64,000 bases of DNA from Tyto alba (taxonomy: Eukaryota > Chordata > Aves > Strigiformes > Tytonidae): the NCBI RefSeq assembly GCF_018691265.1, contig NW_024881322.1, positions 17,789,107-17,853,106 of the forward strand, read 5' to 3'. The notes under the pieces were generated by a model, which saw only the letters and a list, made by a program, of their open reading frames with translations, had not been told where the DNA came from and made no database searches. Below, one piece after another: positions 1-14,141 of this stretch (position 1 is the stretch's first letter; every line of letters starts with the position of its first letter). The translations under genes and the position numbers were made by a program.

Positions 1-3000
1 TTACAGGTATTTTGTATATTAAACCTTTGTATTATTAAAATTCAAACATACATCACAGATGCAGAAGTTAAATGATCAGTTTTAAAGATCAATGTTGTGA
101 TACTAATCCTATCCCACTGCTATATTTCTTGATCTTGCAAAATACTGAGAAAGCGCAGTCCATTGAATTTGTGTTTGTAGCATTTCTAGAAGTCTCTGAA
201 CACTCTTCTGATTTAAATTTTCCCATTTCATCTTTGAAAGAGATACCACACGTATGCAAATATTTTGTTCTCCAAACTTTACCTTTCCCTAATTTCAAAA
301 TAAGTATGTGTCTCTGTATTCTGGTCTCCTGGTGTCAATATAGCAAATAGATACTACAGGCAATGGTGTTGTCTTTACTGAAGAAAAGGTGTAAAGGTTG
401 CATTTCACTGCTGCAGTGCAATATTTTCTCAAAAATATACTGGAGAATTTAAAGAGAAAAATAATTATGGTAAAATGGGTACTGCTTCAAAGTATTACGG
501 CAAACACTTGATAGAGCTTTTATGTGAAAATAACTACAGCTTTTATTGTAAGATGATTACCACATATTTGAATGTGAATTTTTGAGACAGTGTCTGTTTT
601 TAAGGAAAATTATAATTTTCATATATTGTTGTCATAACTTTGCACTGGACATATCCCATAATATTAGTTTTATTATAAAGTAGACAATCTATCAAAATTG
701 GAAATGGATTAAAGATTGAGTGGGCAAGAAGGACCAAATGTATGCCAAATGTAATGATGAAAATTCCAGACATATTGGAAATATTAAACTGACTTTTACA
801 AAGATGGGTTTGCAGTGATATCTGAAAAAGTCCTTAATATTATTCGCAGTATTTTGATTAGAATTTGATTATGACTCAGTCCGTTATAACTACATAAATA
901 ATAGGGGGAATGCAGAGACTTTAGACAGTTGTGTGTTTATTCCTGACATCAGAAAATTTGGCACAGGCAGGAACAAGCCTGAGTCAGAGTGTTCCCTCCC
1001 TCTTCTGTACAGGCAAATGGGTACAATAAGAGCCAGTTAAACACTGTGTGGACACTGAAGGCCTTAACTAAAGAATAACTTGCTTAGACACCGAATGGTA
1101 TGCTGGGCCTCGAAAGTCAGCCTCGCTGTCTAGCAGCAGCCTCCAACTACCAATTTGTAAAAGTTGGCTTTTTAGAGAAGCCAGACCTGATTGACACTCA
1201 GTTTCCGTCAAACTAGTTCCTAAATATATTCTGGTTATTCCTTAGTTTATTCATTCATTTGAATAGAAATGCTCATCACTGACCACCAAATCCAGAGATT
1301 TACATCATATACAGCAATATTTGAATAACGGAGATGTGGAAATTGGAATCTTTTGTGACTTCTGCTCATAGGACTGACTTTTCTAGTTTTGAAAAATCAT
1401 AAGTAAACCATAAAAATAAATAATGAAGACTCTTTATTTCTCTGTTAGAGAATAAATTATGCTCAGTACTGTTATATTTGTGGGGTTTTTTCTTCCTTTG
1501 TGCCTAGCCTGTACTGTCTCCCAGTACTACTAAGATTCTCCCAAAGGACAGACAGCAATGATGTTTTATTCAAGCCTAAGAGTTAGGGGAAGCTGTAGAT
1601 CAGGCATTTCTGTAGATTGCATGAATGGGTGCTGGTGTATGTGGGAGTGTGGGTGCTAATTGCCTATTGCCCTTCTGTATAACTATTCTTCTCTCCCCAC
1701 TGGTTTTATATTCCTTCTCTTCCTTGTCTTGAATTTGGATTTTTGGAAAGAAGTGAACTTCCTTTCCCTACTAAGCTCTAGAGAATGATGTTTCTTTGTT
1801 GTTTCCAATTATCTGCATAAAACAAAAAAGAAGAACAGAGAATTACAGAGTGAAAATGAGTCCATTAACCTTATTTGCACTTTTGGAGATAAAGGGCTTT
1901 TGTGAGGCATCTTAAGCTTGCACCAAAACACCTAATAGCTGCCTAGTGCCCAGAGGAAATATTTGATTAGAGATGTAATTTTGACCCGTTTCTATTTTAC
2001 AGCATTTCTTTTTAATTGAGTTTATTTTCCCTTTCATTTTCACTGGTTTAAGGATGGGGGAGTTTTTAGTATGAATGATAAATCTTCACTGAGAACAAAG
2101 GTATGCAGTGAGCATCTGTCAATCCACTGTGTGCTGCTTTTTCTGACAAGCAAAGATGAATGGCCTATGCAGTAAGTTTCCTGTGGGACACCCATCTATG
2201 GCATATAGAAAATCCTTCTTTTCTCTACAACTATACAAACACACTCTGTATCACATCTTGCTCCTCTAATAGAATTAATTTGTTTCTGAAAGTTGTGTTG
2301 GGCTAAAATCCCATAGAATTAGAAGTGGCAGAAGGAGGTGGGAGGAAGGAAGTCAAGCGAAAGAGAAAAAATGCCTTCCTCATATTTATATGTTCTCTGC
2401 TCTTCCATGTGGGAATCTTCCCTTCTTAAAACCTGTAGTCTACAACCAAAGCCTTTGAACGGTGTGCTTACATTTTTTTATCAAGTTATCCATTGTTATC
2501 ATTGTGCAAACTGGTCATTAACAGCTGTTATAGTCAGGCTCAGACTTCCTAGGTAGTGTCACTGGGATCTCAAAAGTACTCAGGCTATCGTAAGTTCAAG
2601 TATTATCAGATAGAAAAGAGTCAGGGGATTTTTTTGTTACTAAAATTCAAATGTGTTCCGCAAAACTGAAGTTGAGTTATTGATGTTACATGACAAATGA
2701 ACAAGACTCAACCAATGGCAGCTCAGGTTGTCTGTTACCTAATAAAGGAAATTAAAGTCACTGCTGACATTATTTTCTCAAGCCTACATCTTCTCACATC
2801 TCAGTAACGATGATGTTTGGTTGTATTTACATTTCTGCAGGTTGATCAGATTTTTAATGTGTCAGGGCTTCAGTATTGGTGGCCACTCCTTTCTTTTCTG
2901 TGTACGAACACAAGACTAGATGGTCAAATTTACATCTATTGTGGAAAGGGTGTGATTTGAAATCTTTCTCCTCATGATCATAGCCCTACTATAAGCTCAA

Positions 3001-5109
3001 ATATAAATCCATGAGAACACAAAGCAAGTTCAAAATAACTCAGAGTATAATGTGATATTGTGTATCTTTAGGAATCCTCCAAGGTCAGTCCTACAAAATA
3101 ATAATAAACACAATAAATTGAAATAAGAGAATTAGAATAGCTTGTAATTTTTAACAGCCCTTGTACATTGCATGAATTTTTAAATCCAGAGTGTTTATAA
3201 ACCAGTAGATGAGTGAAGAATGCAGATGTACAGAATGTATAAACCTGAGCAAAGCAAGGAAGTGGTGGTATAGTAATTAAAAGCAAAAACAAAACAAAAG
3301 ACAGGCAATTATAGGCACCTAAGCCTCTCTCTGCTATTTAATACATGATTCGGGTTCTTTATCTGCTCTTTTCAGCTATGAACAACATCTGAATTCACAC
3401 TCCTTTTATATAACTGCCAGAATTGGAGTTGATCAACATTGCCCATTAACTCTTTATATGCTTTTGTCATCATGTTTAAAGTTTTATTTATTTCATTCAG
3501 ATAATTTGAATGTTAGACAAATGAGACCAGGTAAAATAATGGTGACATTCTGTAGTTAGTTTTAGTAAAGTCTGTAGTATTGTTAGTGATGTTATAATAT
3601 GTCAATCCACCAACACATTCTATACAACAGTACAAGCAGAAATACAGGAGATAGATTGATCTGCCAAAGAAAAACAGGTGCAGGCAGAAAACTGATACTT
3701 TGTGCAAGCAAATAAAAGTTCAAATATATGATAATGTGAGTTTAGGAATGTGTATATGGGAGCATGAGACTTTCTGGAATGACTTTAGCTTTTTAGCAAA
3801 GGTCTATTAGAGTTGAGAAATGTCTGCTCACTGAAAAATGAATGAATGAACATTTGAGATATGCTGTGCTTGTTACACAACATGAATCTCTTGCTAACCT
3901 GAAGATGTTAGCCACAGAGTATATATCTAGAAGTTTCTCAGATAAATAAAGTGAAGGAAATTAATCTCTTTTGCTTTGTTTTCTTGCAAGAACTAGAGCA
4001 AATTTCTGTGTGCAGCAGATAAGAGAATAACACATTTTTCAATACATTTTCTTTTCTCATATTGGCATTTAAAACCAAGAAATAGCAAAAAATGACGAAG
4101 AACATGTACCATAGAGAGTAAATCTGCATGGACATGGGAAGGCATCAACAGACCTAATGGGGCTCTGTTGTCTGTAATTCTGTGTGTATGTAATCTTTCC
4201 TTTTTCACTAAGTACAGCAGTCATATGGTTGCCCCAGTCTCAGTCAGAAGCAAATTGTATAAAAACTCTGAATATTACAGAAAAGTCAATTGAAAATAGA
4301 GGAAATTCCTAACATGCTATGGTTCTTCACTCCAAAGGGAAAAAAAAGGGCTTGTAAAAATCAGTAACACTTCTGAAGAAAAACTTTTGTAGAAGGAACT
4401 GCATGGTGAAGACCCAGAAGAGAGCTATTGAAAACACACTCAAAAGTGACAATTCTACCTATATTATATACGTCCCTCTTGCTGGTGCTTTGGTAGGTCT
4501 ATCTACAAGCTCTTTGGTACCAGTAGCTGAAAAAAATGCCTACATGAGGGGAAAGGCAGATATTTCAACAAGCAGCAGATGTTGGGAGGAATGTTAACCA
4601 GTACTAATTACTAGGCAGTAATAATTGGAGTTGTATGGTTTTAGAACACTGAAAATCATGTAGTCTATTGATAACATTAGGAATCACAAATACATCTATG
4701 TGAATGTGTTGAATTGTGTTGTGAAAAATACGCACATGTGCTTTCCCAGTCTGTGAAAATAATCACACTACTAAGTAGTGGAGTATGCTAATTAATATTT
4801 GAATAGCACTTCCACCTGTTCTTCAATGATATCCTGGCTCTGCTTCTAGATGTATGAATGTTCTTACTGTTCACAACCACAGTTCAACACACCTACAGAA
4901 GAAAATAAAAAGAAAATAAGGTAAATTCTTGGTGCCATCAATAGGCTATACTGTTACCAGAGGATTTTCTTGTTTTGGGGATTGGGTGTTTCTCAGCGGC
5001 TTTTCCATAGTTGTTAAAGTATCTGTGATTTTCCTCTTTAAAATAATAGAACCTTGTTGGAAGTGTTGGAGGCACAAAGCAGTGGAAAATTGCAAAGCCC
5101 AATGTTGCT
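1..5109. other. Intronic-looking DNA, no gene recognised
   Basis: AT-rich sequence with only short open frames that lack splice-site support, codon signal or recognisable motifs. No LINE, LTR, tRNA or other structured element was recognised. By position it is part of the large intron upstream of the CNTNAP exon, assuming no exon was missed. Confidence 0.6.
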
Positions 5110-5720
5110 GAACACCTGGTGCCCAGAGCAGAGACACAAGATAGGGTGAAGATCCAGTAATTTGTATTGTCATGCACTGGGGAGAAACACCAAGTGAGGT
5201 GAAAGCCATGCAGTCCGTTTTGCTTTTCTCAATAAAAGTTTTGCACGACTGCTCAGAAGTTATACCTAGAAATGTTTTGTGATGCTGCTCAAGGAATGGT
5301 GGCTTGACCACAGTCCCCCCCCCCACACACACACTTGACACGCTTGGCAGTATGGTGGCTGTATATCAACCTGAGTTCATGCCTAACTTAGAGGGATGAG
5401 AATTTGATACCAAATTGCAGGGACAGATCAATGGTTTGTTCTCCTCACCCCTACTCAGAAAGGATGCCTTCTGGTAGGATTTGTGACCTTGGCTACGCCA
5501 AGAGCCTACCTGGGAAACTGAGCTTGTGATTGCTATTGGTTTTGTCTGTAGACCTATATAGCTCTTCTGCAGTTCAGTGCATTTATTGCTGGCAATCTCA
5601 AAGAATCTGCAGGTGTTGCATAAGAATAAAGCTTACTATTCATGAACCTGACTGCTCTTTTTGAATGCAACCAGACCTACAGCAGACAGGCTGTTTCTGT
5701 ATCTGGTGTCAGGACTACAG
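5110..5720 (+). mobile_element. Weak candidate LTR-like fragment
   Basis: The stretch has the order expected of an LTR promoter and polyadenylation region on the + strand. A TATA-like tatata lies near 5556, AATAAA lies near 5625, and a T/G-rich run follows. The ends are not defined and no target-site duplication was found. It could equally be single-copy DNA with chance motifs. Confidence 0.27.
5316..5334. repeat. Poly(C)/(CA)n microsatellite
   Basis: A run of about ten or eleven C is followed directly by an alternating CA tract. Confidence 0.8.
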
Positions 5721-6930
5721 TCATGACAGTAATTGGCCTACCTGCTAAGGGATAAGTCCAGCCATCTCTAGTCTCTGAGTACGGGCTAGAACACAATCTT
5801 ACTAAATTTATCCCTCACTTAAATCCAACAAGCCTACATCAACTTACCCTTTTCCTCCCACACCCCCTAAAGTGAGACAAATTTTCAATAGTATTTCAAT
5901 GTTTTACGTATGTAGATGAGCACCTATTAATGTAAACAACACTAAGCAAGAAGATGCCTACCTGACATTGATTGTGGTGGTAGTCAGATAACTGACTCGC
6001 ATGTTTCAGAACATCTGTATAACTGTAAACATGAATAACTTTGGAAATCTAGTTTAATGAGTCATAAATGCATAACAGGAGAAAAACTGTCAGAATATGT
6101 TCCAGAACTCACCAAAATATGGTGTCTGTGAAAGTGGGAGATAGAGCAAAAACATAATTACTCAGATAAGAGGTCTGCCTGACTTGTATCGTCTGAACTG
6201 AGAGTGGTTCTCAGTTCTGATTGTAAATACTGGCTCATGTATGAAAACTGACTGGAGCTCCAATTAAATTTATAATTACTGTCTGCTGCTTCTACTATAT
6301 AAGTAAACTGCATGCAGCCCTTTGTGTCTAGGGCAGGCTGTCAATTAAATCCTTGCATGCCTGCAGTCCCTGGTTGTTATTATCACCTTTCACTGAAGAC
6401 AACAAATCCCATCATATAAAAGTCGCAGTCAAAGGCTCTAACAGGAACACTTATTAGTGATGCTTTTGTAAATCATGAAGTAGACTTTAAGGGCCTATAT
6501 CTTTCTAAAGAAAGAACTTTATTGAATCTCACAGTCAGTGACTTAGAGCTGATTTATCTGTATAAATTGGCAAAACTGAACTGTGAAGCTGAAACAGAAT
6601 ATTTAAAGCCTTGTTTTTATCTTTTCAGCAAAGCACTGAACTTACTTGTGTAATATTTTGAAGTGGGAAGTAACAAGTTGGAGATGCACAAATCTCCAGT
6701 GTGAACTGCTGACAACTGGCTTATTGCCTAGTTTAAGGGCATTAAATTACCTTGTCAGTGTTGAAGTATATTTACTTTAAGTTTAATTTGGGGTGGATAA
6801 GGTTTTGATAATGCAGTACTGAGTAATATTGATGATCTCTTTAACCAGCAAACTGTTAGACTGTTTCAGGTTATTCAGTCCTGTCAAAGATATTGTCATT
6901 CAGTTTTTTCACTGGATGGCCACAATCCCC

Positions 6931-6945
6931 TTTTTTTTTTTTTTT
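6931..6945. repeat. Poly(T) tract, 15 bases
   Basis: Uninterrupted run of T between a C-rich and a mixed sequence. Confidence 0.9.
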
Positions 6946-8594
6946 CAATCTGAGTTTGGACAACTGGCATAAATATTAACTGTAGAATTGTTTAAAAATC
7001 CTGTGTTTATGAATGAAGAGAAGAAATAGGTCACTTATGAAGCATGATGGTTACTATCAAGGTTATATTGTAAACTAATCAAAAGCGAAACAGGAGGAAA
7101 GTGAAACTAGGACTGGTGCCATAGCAATAATGAAACATACTCTTAGCCTCTTTGAGTTCATGACCCATTATACCAAGTGTACGCACAACTTGAATGATTC
7201 TAAGATGCGATTTTACAGACTTTTTGCTTCCAGACTGAGAGCTGCATGCTTACCACTTGATCTTGTCCAGCAAATCCAAGTGAGATTAGACACTGTGACT
7301 ATTAATACACAAAGACTGAAAATCCTTCAGTAAACAAACTTTTATTTAACAATAAGAACAAGACAGATAGTGGTGTAGAATAGCATGATGTTTGTGTTTT
7401 TGTGTGGGAAAAATCTTGCTTTAATCTATAATGATAAAAGTATTCTTTAGATGATACTAAGGATATTTCTTTGTGAATCTTCTTTGAAGAAGATGAGTCC
7501 TCAAAAGGAAAGAAGCTTTAATGATGCTTGAAAATGCTTCATCTGCCTATTGCTCTTACTTCATTTTCATTGTTCTTACTGACCAGATGTCTCAAAACAC
7601 TTTCTGTTCATGCTTCTCATTTTTTAAATCGTCTTTTTATACCAACAGACTGATGTTAATTTTTTGATAACTGATAAACCGATTCTTATATTTGATTCTA
7701 TAAGTTAGAAGCTTTCTTTGGAGCCTTAGAATAAATAATTTTTTTAATTAATTAAACCTATGTGGTTCCACTGGCATCAAAACCAAACTGAATGGAATTT
7801 TGAAAAGATAAATTCAGATCCTGTGTTCCTATGATTTTAATTTATTGGAACAGGTTGCCCGAAGTCTGGCTCTCTTGATTTTTTCCAAACTCATTTATAC
7901 TTACCATTGTCTTTGCAATTCGTGTTCTCCATAGACTTGATAAGAACTTTTCCTTGTTGCATTTGGCTTGATTGCATTTTCAATATTGCTTATTATTAAG
8001 ATCTTAGATAAAGGAGAAGACATGAATGGGGGGGAAAGTTAACCATCTTTTATTATTTGAATGTCTTAAAGATCATGGTGTGAGTGAACAGTGCTCGTGC
8101 TGTTAGTGACTCACAGTTATTCTGTAGATATATGATGAAAAAGCCTGAGAAAGAAAAGAGATGGAATGCTGCAAATCTTGACACATGTTGAAGAAAGGTC
8201 ACTGAAGAATTATACAATTGGAATAACTAATGGAACTTAAATCTTGTTTGAGAATGGTAGAGGTCTTTTTGTAAGCTATATATTACTATTTAATTTTTAA
8301 ATAGATTTTATTATATTTATGATCACAACAAAAGTCAAATAGGACAGGACTTTATAATGCAGTGAGTGATCTTTTCAGGAATCCTAAAAATATTAGCAAC
8401 AAGATTTTAATTATATCTCATGGTAGTGCCCAGAAATATAAAAATATCACGGCATCACATCCACCTATTATTTTCTAAAGTGGAATTCTCATTTGGGTTG
8501 ATGGCTATATTTTACTGCATAAAAATAGTCGTTCATGTTTCTGCTTTTGAACTGTGTCGTAAACCTCTGGGACATATCTAAAAAATGATACAAC

Positions 8595-8619
8595 CATGTG
8601 TGCACACATGTGCGCACAT
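8595..8619. repeat. Alternating purine-pyrimidine tract, 25 bases
   Basis: Every base alternates pyrimidine and purine, mostly TG/CA steps with a central TGCGCA. Such tracts can adopt Z-DNA under negative supercoiling; whether this one does is not known. Confidence 0.7.
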
Positions 8620-11600
8620 TAAAAATGTGTTGAATGGAACCAGTTTAATTTTATAAAGAAGCTTAAACACTTTCTCCTAGTGCTTCAACATTTTGATGTT
8701 CAAAGGTGCAGACTCCATAGGTGGTGCAATCTACCTGTAGAAACAAGTCCTGAATGTCATACAAGCATGTGAAATTTGAAGCTTTCTGTTGCTGTTTCTG
8801 TTCCATGCTTGGACCTGTAATAGGCAAGTACTTACACTAGAACTAGATTATGCCCTATGCAAGGTCATTTTAGCTTTCCATTGAAGCCTTTCAGCGTTAT
8901 GTTCAGGCACTGTAACTGACACCTGTCTGCAAAAAATTGACTTGGTTTGCATGCATACTTTGTATAATTAATATTCTGACATCTGAAATTACCTCATAAT
9001 GTAAAATTGATAAAGACAGATTTTCAAAAATCACATTTGATTAGGAGAGTAGAAAAGTATTGCAACCAAAGATCTCCATGGCAATTTTGCAGTAAAATTT
9101 TCATTAATTGTGTTGGAGAAATTTCACAAATTTTTAATATCTTTTGAATGTGTTGTGTACATTATAATATTGCTATTAGAAATGTACTTGCAGCTACTCT
9201 CGATCCCACTGTATTCTTTACACAGATATATTTAAGAAAGACTTTGACTAGTAAATCTATTTAGTGCATCATTACAGCTAGGCAACTATCCTAATCTTTA
9301 TAGTTTACCCTTTACATTTGTTTCCTTAATCAAGAACAAATGTGCAAAGGCTTCTCTTGGCTCTCAGTGATAACTCAGATTTTACCGTGTTGAAAAAAAA
9401 GTTAGTCTTTTCAACATTGTGATACTAAAATTCAGGGTAATCTTAAGGAAATTTGTTTCTGTCCAACATATTTTTAAAGTTTGGAATGTTGCATGAAGAA
9501 CATTTTTCCTTAACCATCATTTTTCTTGAAACTGCTCTGAAACTAGTTTCATTTTCACAGCTCACTCCATTTTCTGCTTTGCTACTTTCAGAAAGTGCAA
9601 GGGCAAGAAGAATCTGATTATTAGCAGTTTCAGAAGCAGCCTTAGAGTTTACTGCTCTACAGATCACAATGACTGTGACTCACCTTTCTAATGCTATTGA
9701 TCTGTAGTTTCATTAACTTTCAACATCTTACAAGCTTGCAAACTATATGTAAGATGTCTTTGCTTAGTGAAATAAATAGTAATGTTTTGCCTGTATCATA
9801 AGTCCAAGACTGTTTCAAAAATACTTTGCTTGTAATGAAAATAAAAGAGAAATTAAGATAATAATAATTCTACAAAGTGCATGTATAATTAATTAGAAAG
9901 TAGATTACTATATGTGTAGGGTTTACAATAAAAATATATATTAAACAAAAAAAATCACTAATACAAACATGTATAAAACTTTTTTTAAAAAATACATGAG
10001 TGTATCTCATTCCATTTTTCTGCCTCATATTGTCAAGCTCACTACTTAAAAAGATGAGGTGAATACTTTAAGCTGCATGGACTTTACAATGGTATTTTGA
10101 TTTTGTGCTTCAGGCAAAGCTTTTGTTTAATTTAATGAACCCTGATATTGTATAATGTGTTATGTTATAGAAAAGCACTATTTATAATTTTTAAATTACT
10201 ATATTTCATCACTGAAATGAAAATTTCCTAAAAATCTTCTCTAACATAGTGGAGTAATTTTGTATTTATTGTCTCTGGTAACTAATTATCATATTTATCT
10301 TAGTTGATAAGTATGTATTTGATATTTTCAATAATTTTCTTTCTAGCCTAAATTAACAATTGCAATGTAAAAGTGATTTTCCCTTTTATTCTCCTAAAAG
10401 TCTACCCTGAGGGAAATAAAGCTAGCAATTTGGAGAGGGTTCAATACATTCTAGCATGTCTGTATGTGACTCTTAGCAAGGCGTTTAATATCTGCTGTTC
10501 AGCTCAGTTACCTAAAAATTAGATTAAAAGTACTAATTTGAAGATGACTAATTAAAAAATGGCTGTGGACAACTTTTAATTTGGCTCTCTTTGCAATACT
10601 TGTGTATTAATTTTCCTTGAATATTCAAGTTCTACTTTTTTATTACTTGAAATAATTATAAAATGGTCATTTTAAGCCCCAATGACTGCATATTTACTGA
10701 AAGTGTTTTATGTTCGTCAGTTTCAACATTTGAGCTGTTGTAAAAGCAATGCTGCATGAAAAAAGGAAGAGTTTTATGAACAAATATGCTGTTTGAAATA
10801 TAAGTTGTGTTTGCTAGATGTGTAAAAACATTTAGAATTGTTTGTCCCCATTTTGGAAGGCTTATATGCTTTCCAGAAATAATGAATTGCAAATTGTATA
10901 CACATATATATGTGGTATAAAAATACTGTCTTGTGATTTCCAGTTTGTGATAGGTTAGTTAGTTATATAAATGACCCAATCAGATAACGGGGACAGTACG
11001 ATGTGACTTATGGACAAAACCAAAGCAGAATGAAGTTTTAATTGAAAGTATAATTTCACTTTGTAAATTGAAAACAAATTACTTATTTACCCACTGATGA
11101 AATTCAGAAATCATTTCCTATAATAAATAAATCCAAGAATTTTATTATCTCTTTTATGAACAATTTGCTGACTTTTTTTTCCCATTGAAAACATTTGCTT
11201 CATATGTATCTTTTGATAAATTACTTAGGGTTCCATTTTAATATATTAGAATTTGAGAGAATTATTGAAAGACTTGTTTATAAGGTATTTGTGAGTCAGT
11301 TTAGATTTATAAGAGTGACACAATGCAAATAAAATTTTCAGTTATTGTTACTGATACTAGTATTATTTCAAATTAATCATATTATGCACAAGGGATAAAG
11401 ATAGTACATCCAGGAATATGCTTTTAAGATGCACTGAAATGAATACTCTTGAAAGAGTAATATGAATGAATCTTCCTACTTAATATATTTTTGACAAGCA
11501 GTTAATTTACAGAGATTGTAGAAACAGATTAGTATTAATAAAATATCTAATAATATAAAAATGATACTGTTCAAGAAATAAATAATTTTAGGTAAACATA

Positions 11601-14122
11601 AAATATAATGAATTCTTGTTTTACTAATAGACAAGGACAACATATTTTTTAAGCTGAGGGAAGGTTAATTTTTTGACTCAAGAAGAATAAAATAATAGGT
11701 ATTTTATAATTTTATGAGATTTTCTTCTGTCTCCTAAATAGCAGTTGTATAGAAAAGGAGAAAAAAGAATATACTTCATTATCTCAGGCTCGTTATTTCA
11801 CAACTTATAAAGACAGGGATACTTCAAGAAAAACAAACCTTGTATTTTTTCTAAGAGTTTTTGTGTCATGGAGTTATATATTTGCATATCTCAAAATCTT
11901 ATTTGCAAATTGATAGGTGGTAGTAATTGGCATGAAAGACTTCAGATATGCTGTATTGTGTATATCCATAATGAAACAGATTTAACCTTAGAGGTAGTGA
12001 AGGGATGCACCATTTTTTCACAGCTAGGCTTTGTGATGTACTGATGCAGCCAAATTTTACAGAATCATTGCCAAAATATAAGTGCCAGAGATAGATGATG
12101 AAGTAATATTTAGGGGAAGAAAAGAAACATCATTCTTAAAATATTACTTTGAATTATATGAAAGCTCACAATCTTAAAATGTTCAGTCTTGCAGTATAAT
12201 AGAAATTACATTCATTAATCTGCTTAAAGCATTACTGAAAAGTGCTTAGCTCTGTGATCAGAACACTGTATAGATTACAAACGGGGATAAATGCTGTAGA
12301 AATCAATTATTATTTTCGATGTATATTTTACCATGTCCACTCATTATTATGAGCAAATTCTGTGTTTTCAGGAACAATGTGATTGAAGGGATGCACACCA
12401 CTTACTGGCCTCTAACTTCATGCTAATGCCAAGACAGTATATTTTGTAAGAGAGTGATTAGAGGGCCAGATTGTATTTATTCTTTTATTCCATACTGTGT
12501 ATTTGCATACATTTTAAAATAAAAGTAATTTACCTTTTGTGGGAGTTCAAAGGTGAAAGATAAAAATTATTCTGATACTTAAGCAGTCTGTATTTCAATC
12601 TGTCTTGGAAGCTGAAGGAAAACTGACACAATATAACTTGTGGTATATAAAGGATGTTGAACTCCGCAGATGCTAGCACCATTGCTCTGTGCACATGTGA
12701 ATTACAGATGGACAAAGAAGAGTGTAGCCAAGTCATTTCTGGGTGTAGACAAGATAATCTAAAGCTGTAAGTAGACAGTTATTCATAATTTCCAGTGAAA
12801 TCACAACTAATATCCAGGGTACCTTCAGGACTTTGCTTTCTGAATTCATGGCCATGCTGCTGTCTCTACTGCCTTTCTACAGGAGGTATAGAAGCAAAAG
12901 CCAGTTAAGGGGCACTAAAATAGTAACAGTGTCCCAGAACTAACACATTTTGTGTGTCTGTCATTGAGGCAGTTCTTTTATAAGAATTAGTGCTCCTTGA
13001 TGCTTTCTGACTTAAAACTAACAAAAAATGTCTTGCAGCTTTTAAGAGTACAAATGTAATCAAACTTAAATTCTTTTGTATTTTTATTTTTTTACTTTAA
13101 TTCATTATTATTCAGGTCATATTGTAGACAGCTGATTATGGTGCGATGAACTTACTAATTTGTCAGTGGAAGGACTCTTTTTTCAAGCAATTCAAACACC
13201 TCATTCCCACTTAAATCTAAGTCTGGACAATGTATGCTGGATAATGTGTGCATCTCATAATTTCTTCCCCTTCATTCTCTGGGTTAATCTGATTCTAGAA
13301 ACACATTAATTTCTTAAATAACTGAAATACATTTTTGAGAATGTGCATTTACTTTGTATTCTGTCTCTACACATTATCATGATTTTTTACTTGGAATTGG
13401 TTATGAGGCCCTGAATTCCTTTAGCAGAATTCTTCCTACTATTCTGCCTTGCACTTTTCTTCCCTCCCCCTGATTTTTGACTCCATCCTCCTCCCCTCTT
13501 TCCCAGAACACTGCCCAGTATCTCTCAATCATGGTGAAGAGATGAATGGTTTCTATTGCAAGAAGAGAACATGAAGCCCGAGCACAGTGCACTCTAATTT
13601 GTCTCCTGTCTGAATGTAAAGCAGGCTCTATCACCCAGGCTGCCAGGCGAGCTTGAGGGATGGTAGCTCTGATAGGTTTATCATGTGTTCTCATCTCTAA
13701 GGAAGCTAAATGAAAACATAAAGTTCCCAGGCATTGGTTGGGTACATACTTATAGCATATTACTGCTAGCACTAAAATTTAGATCCACACTGAACTGTCA
13801 GCATCTTTTTCTTTTTAAAGGAACAGGATGTTTGTGCTTACAATCACAAAGACAGCAATTTGGATGAAGTTGTCACATGTCAATACAAATTAAGTTAAAA
13901 ATGTAAAATATTTTACTGAACAATTATTTTCTTTTTGGATGGAGGCAAAAAAACTTCACTTTCACTTAAGCATACTCTGTACACACACCATCTCACTGAA
14001 TTTTTAAATTACACTTTGGTGTATAGGTTGGAAGGACTGATGCTAATGATGGCCCAGAATTGGAAGTTTGCACATTTTTCATAAGTCACAGAAGATTGCA
14101 GGAGAATCAGCCTGTGAGACAG

Positions 14123-14141
14123 AAAAAAAAAAAAAAAAAAA
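14123..14141. repeat. Poly(A) tract, 19 bases
   Basis: Uninterrupted run of A. No recognisable retroposed gene or SINE body was seen upstream, so it may be a simple homopolymer. Confidence 0.9.

Noticed and set aside
4946..5341. 131-codon - strand open frame
   Set aside because: Crosses a C/CA microsatellite and shows no conserved motif.
13401..13772. 123-codon - strand open frame
   Set aside because: No recognised domain, no splice borders, opposite strand to the gene; likely chance.
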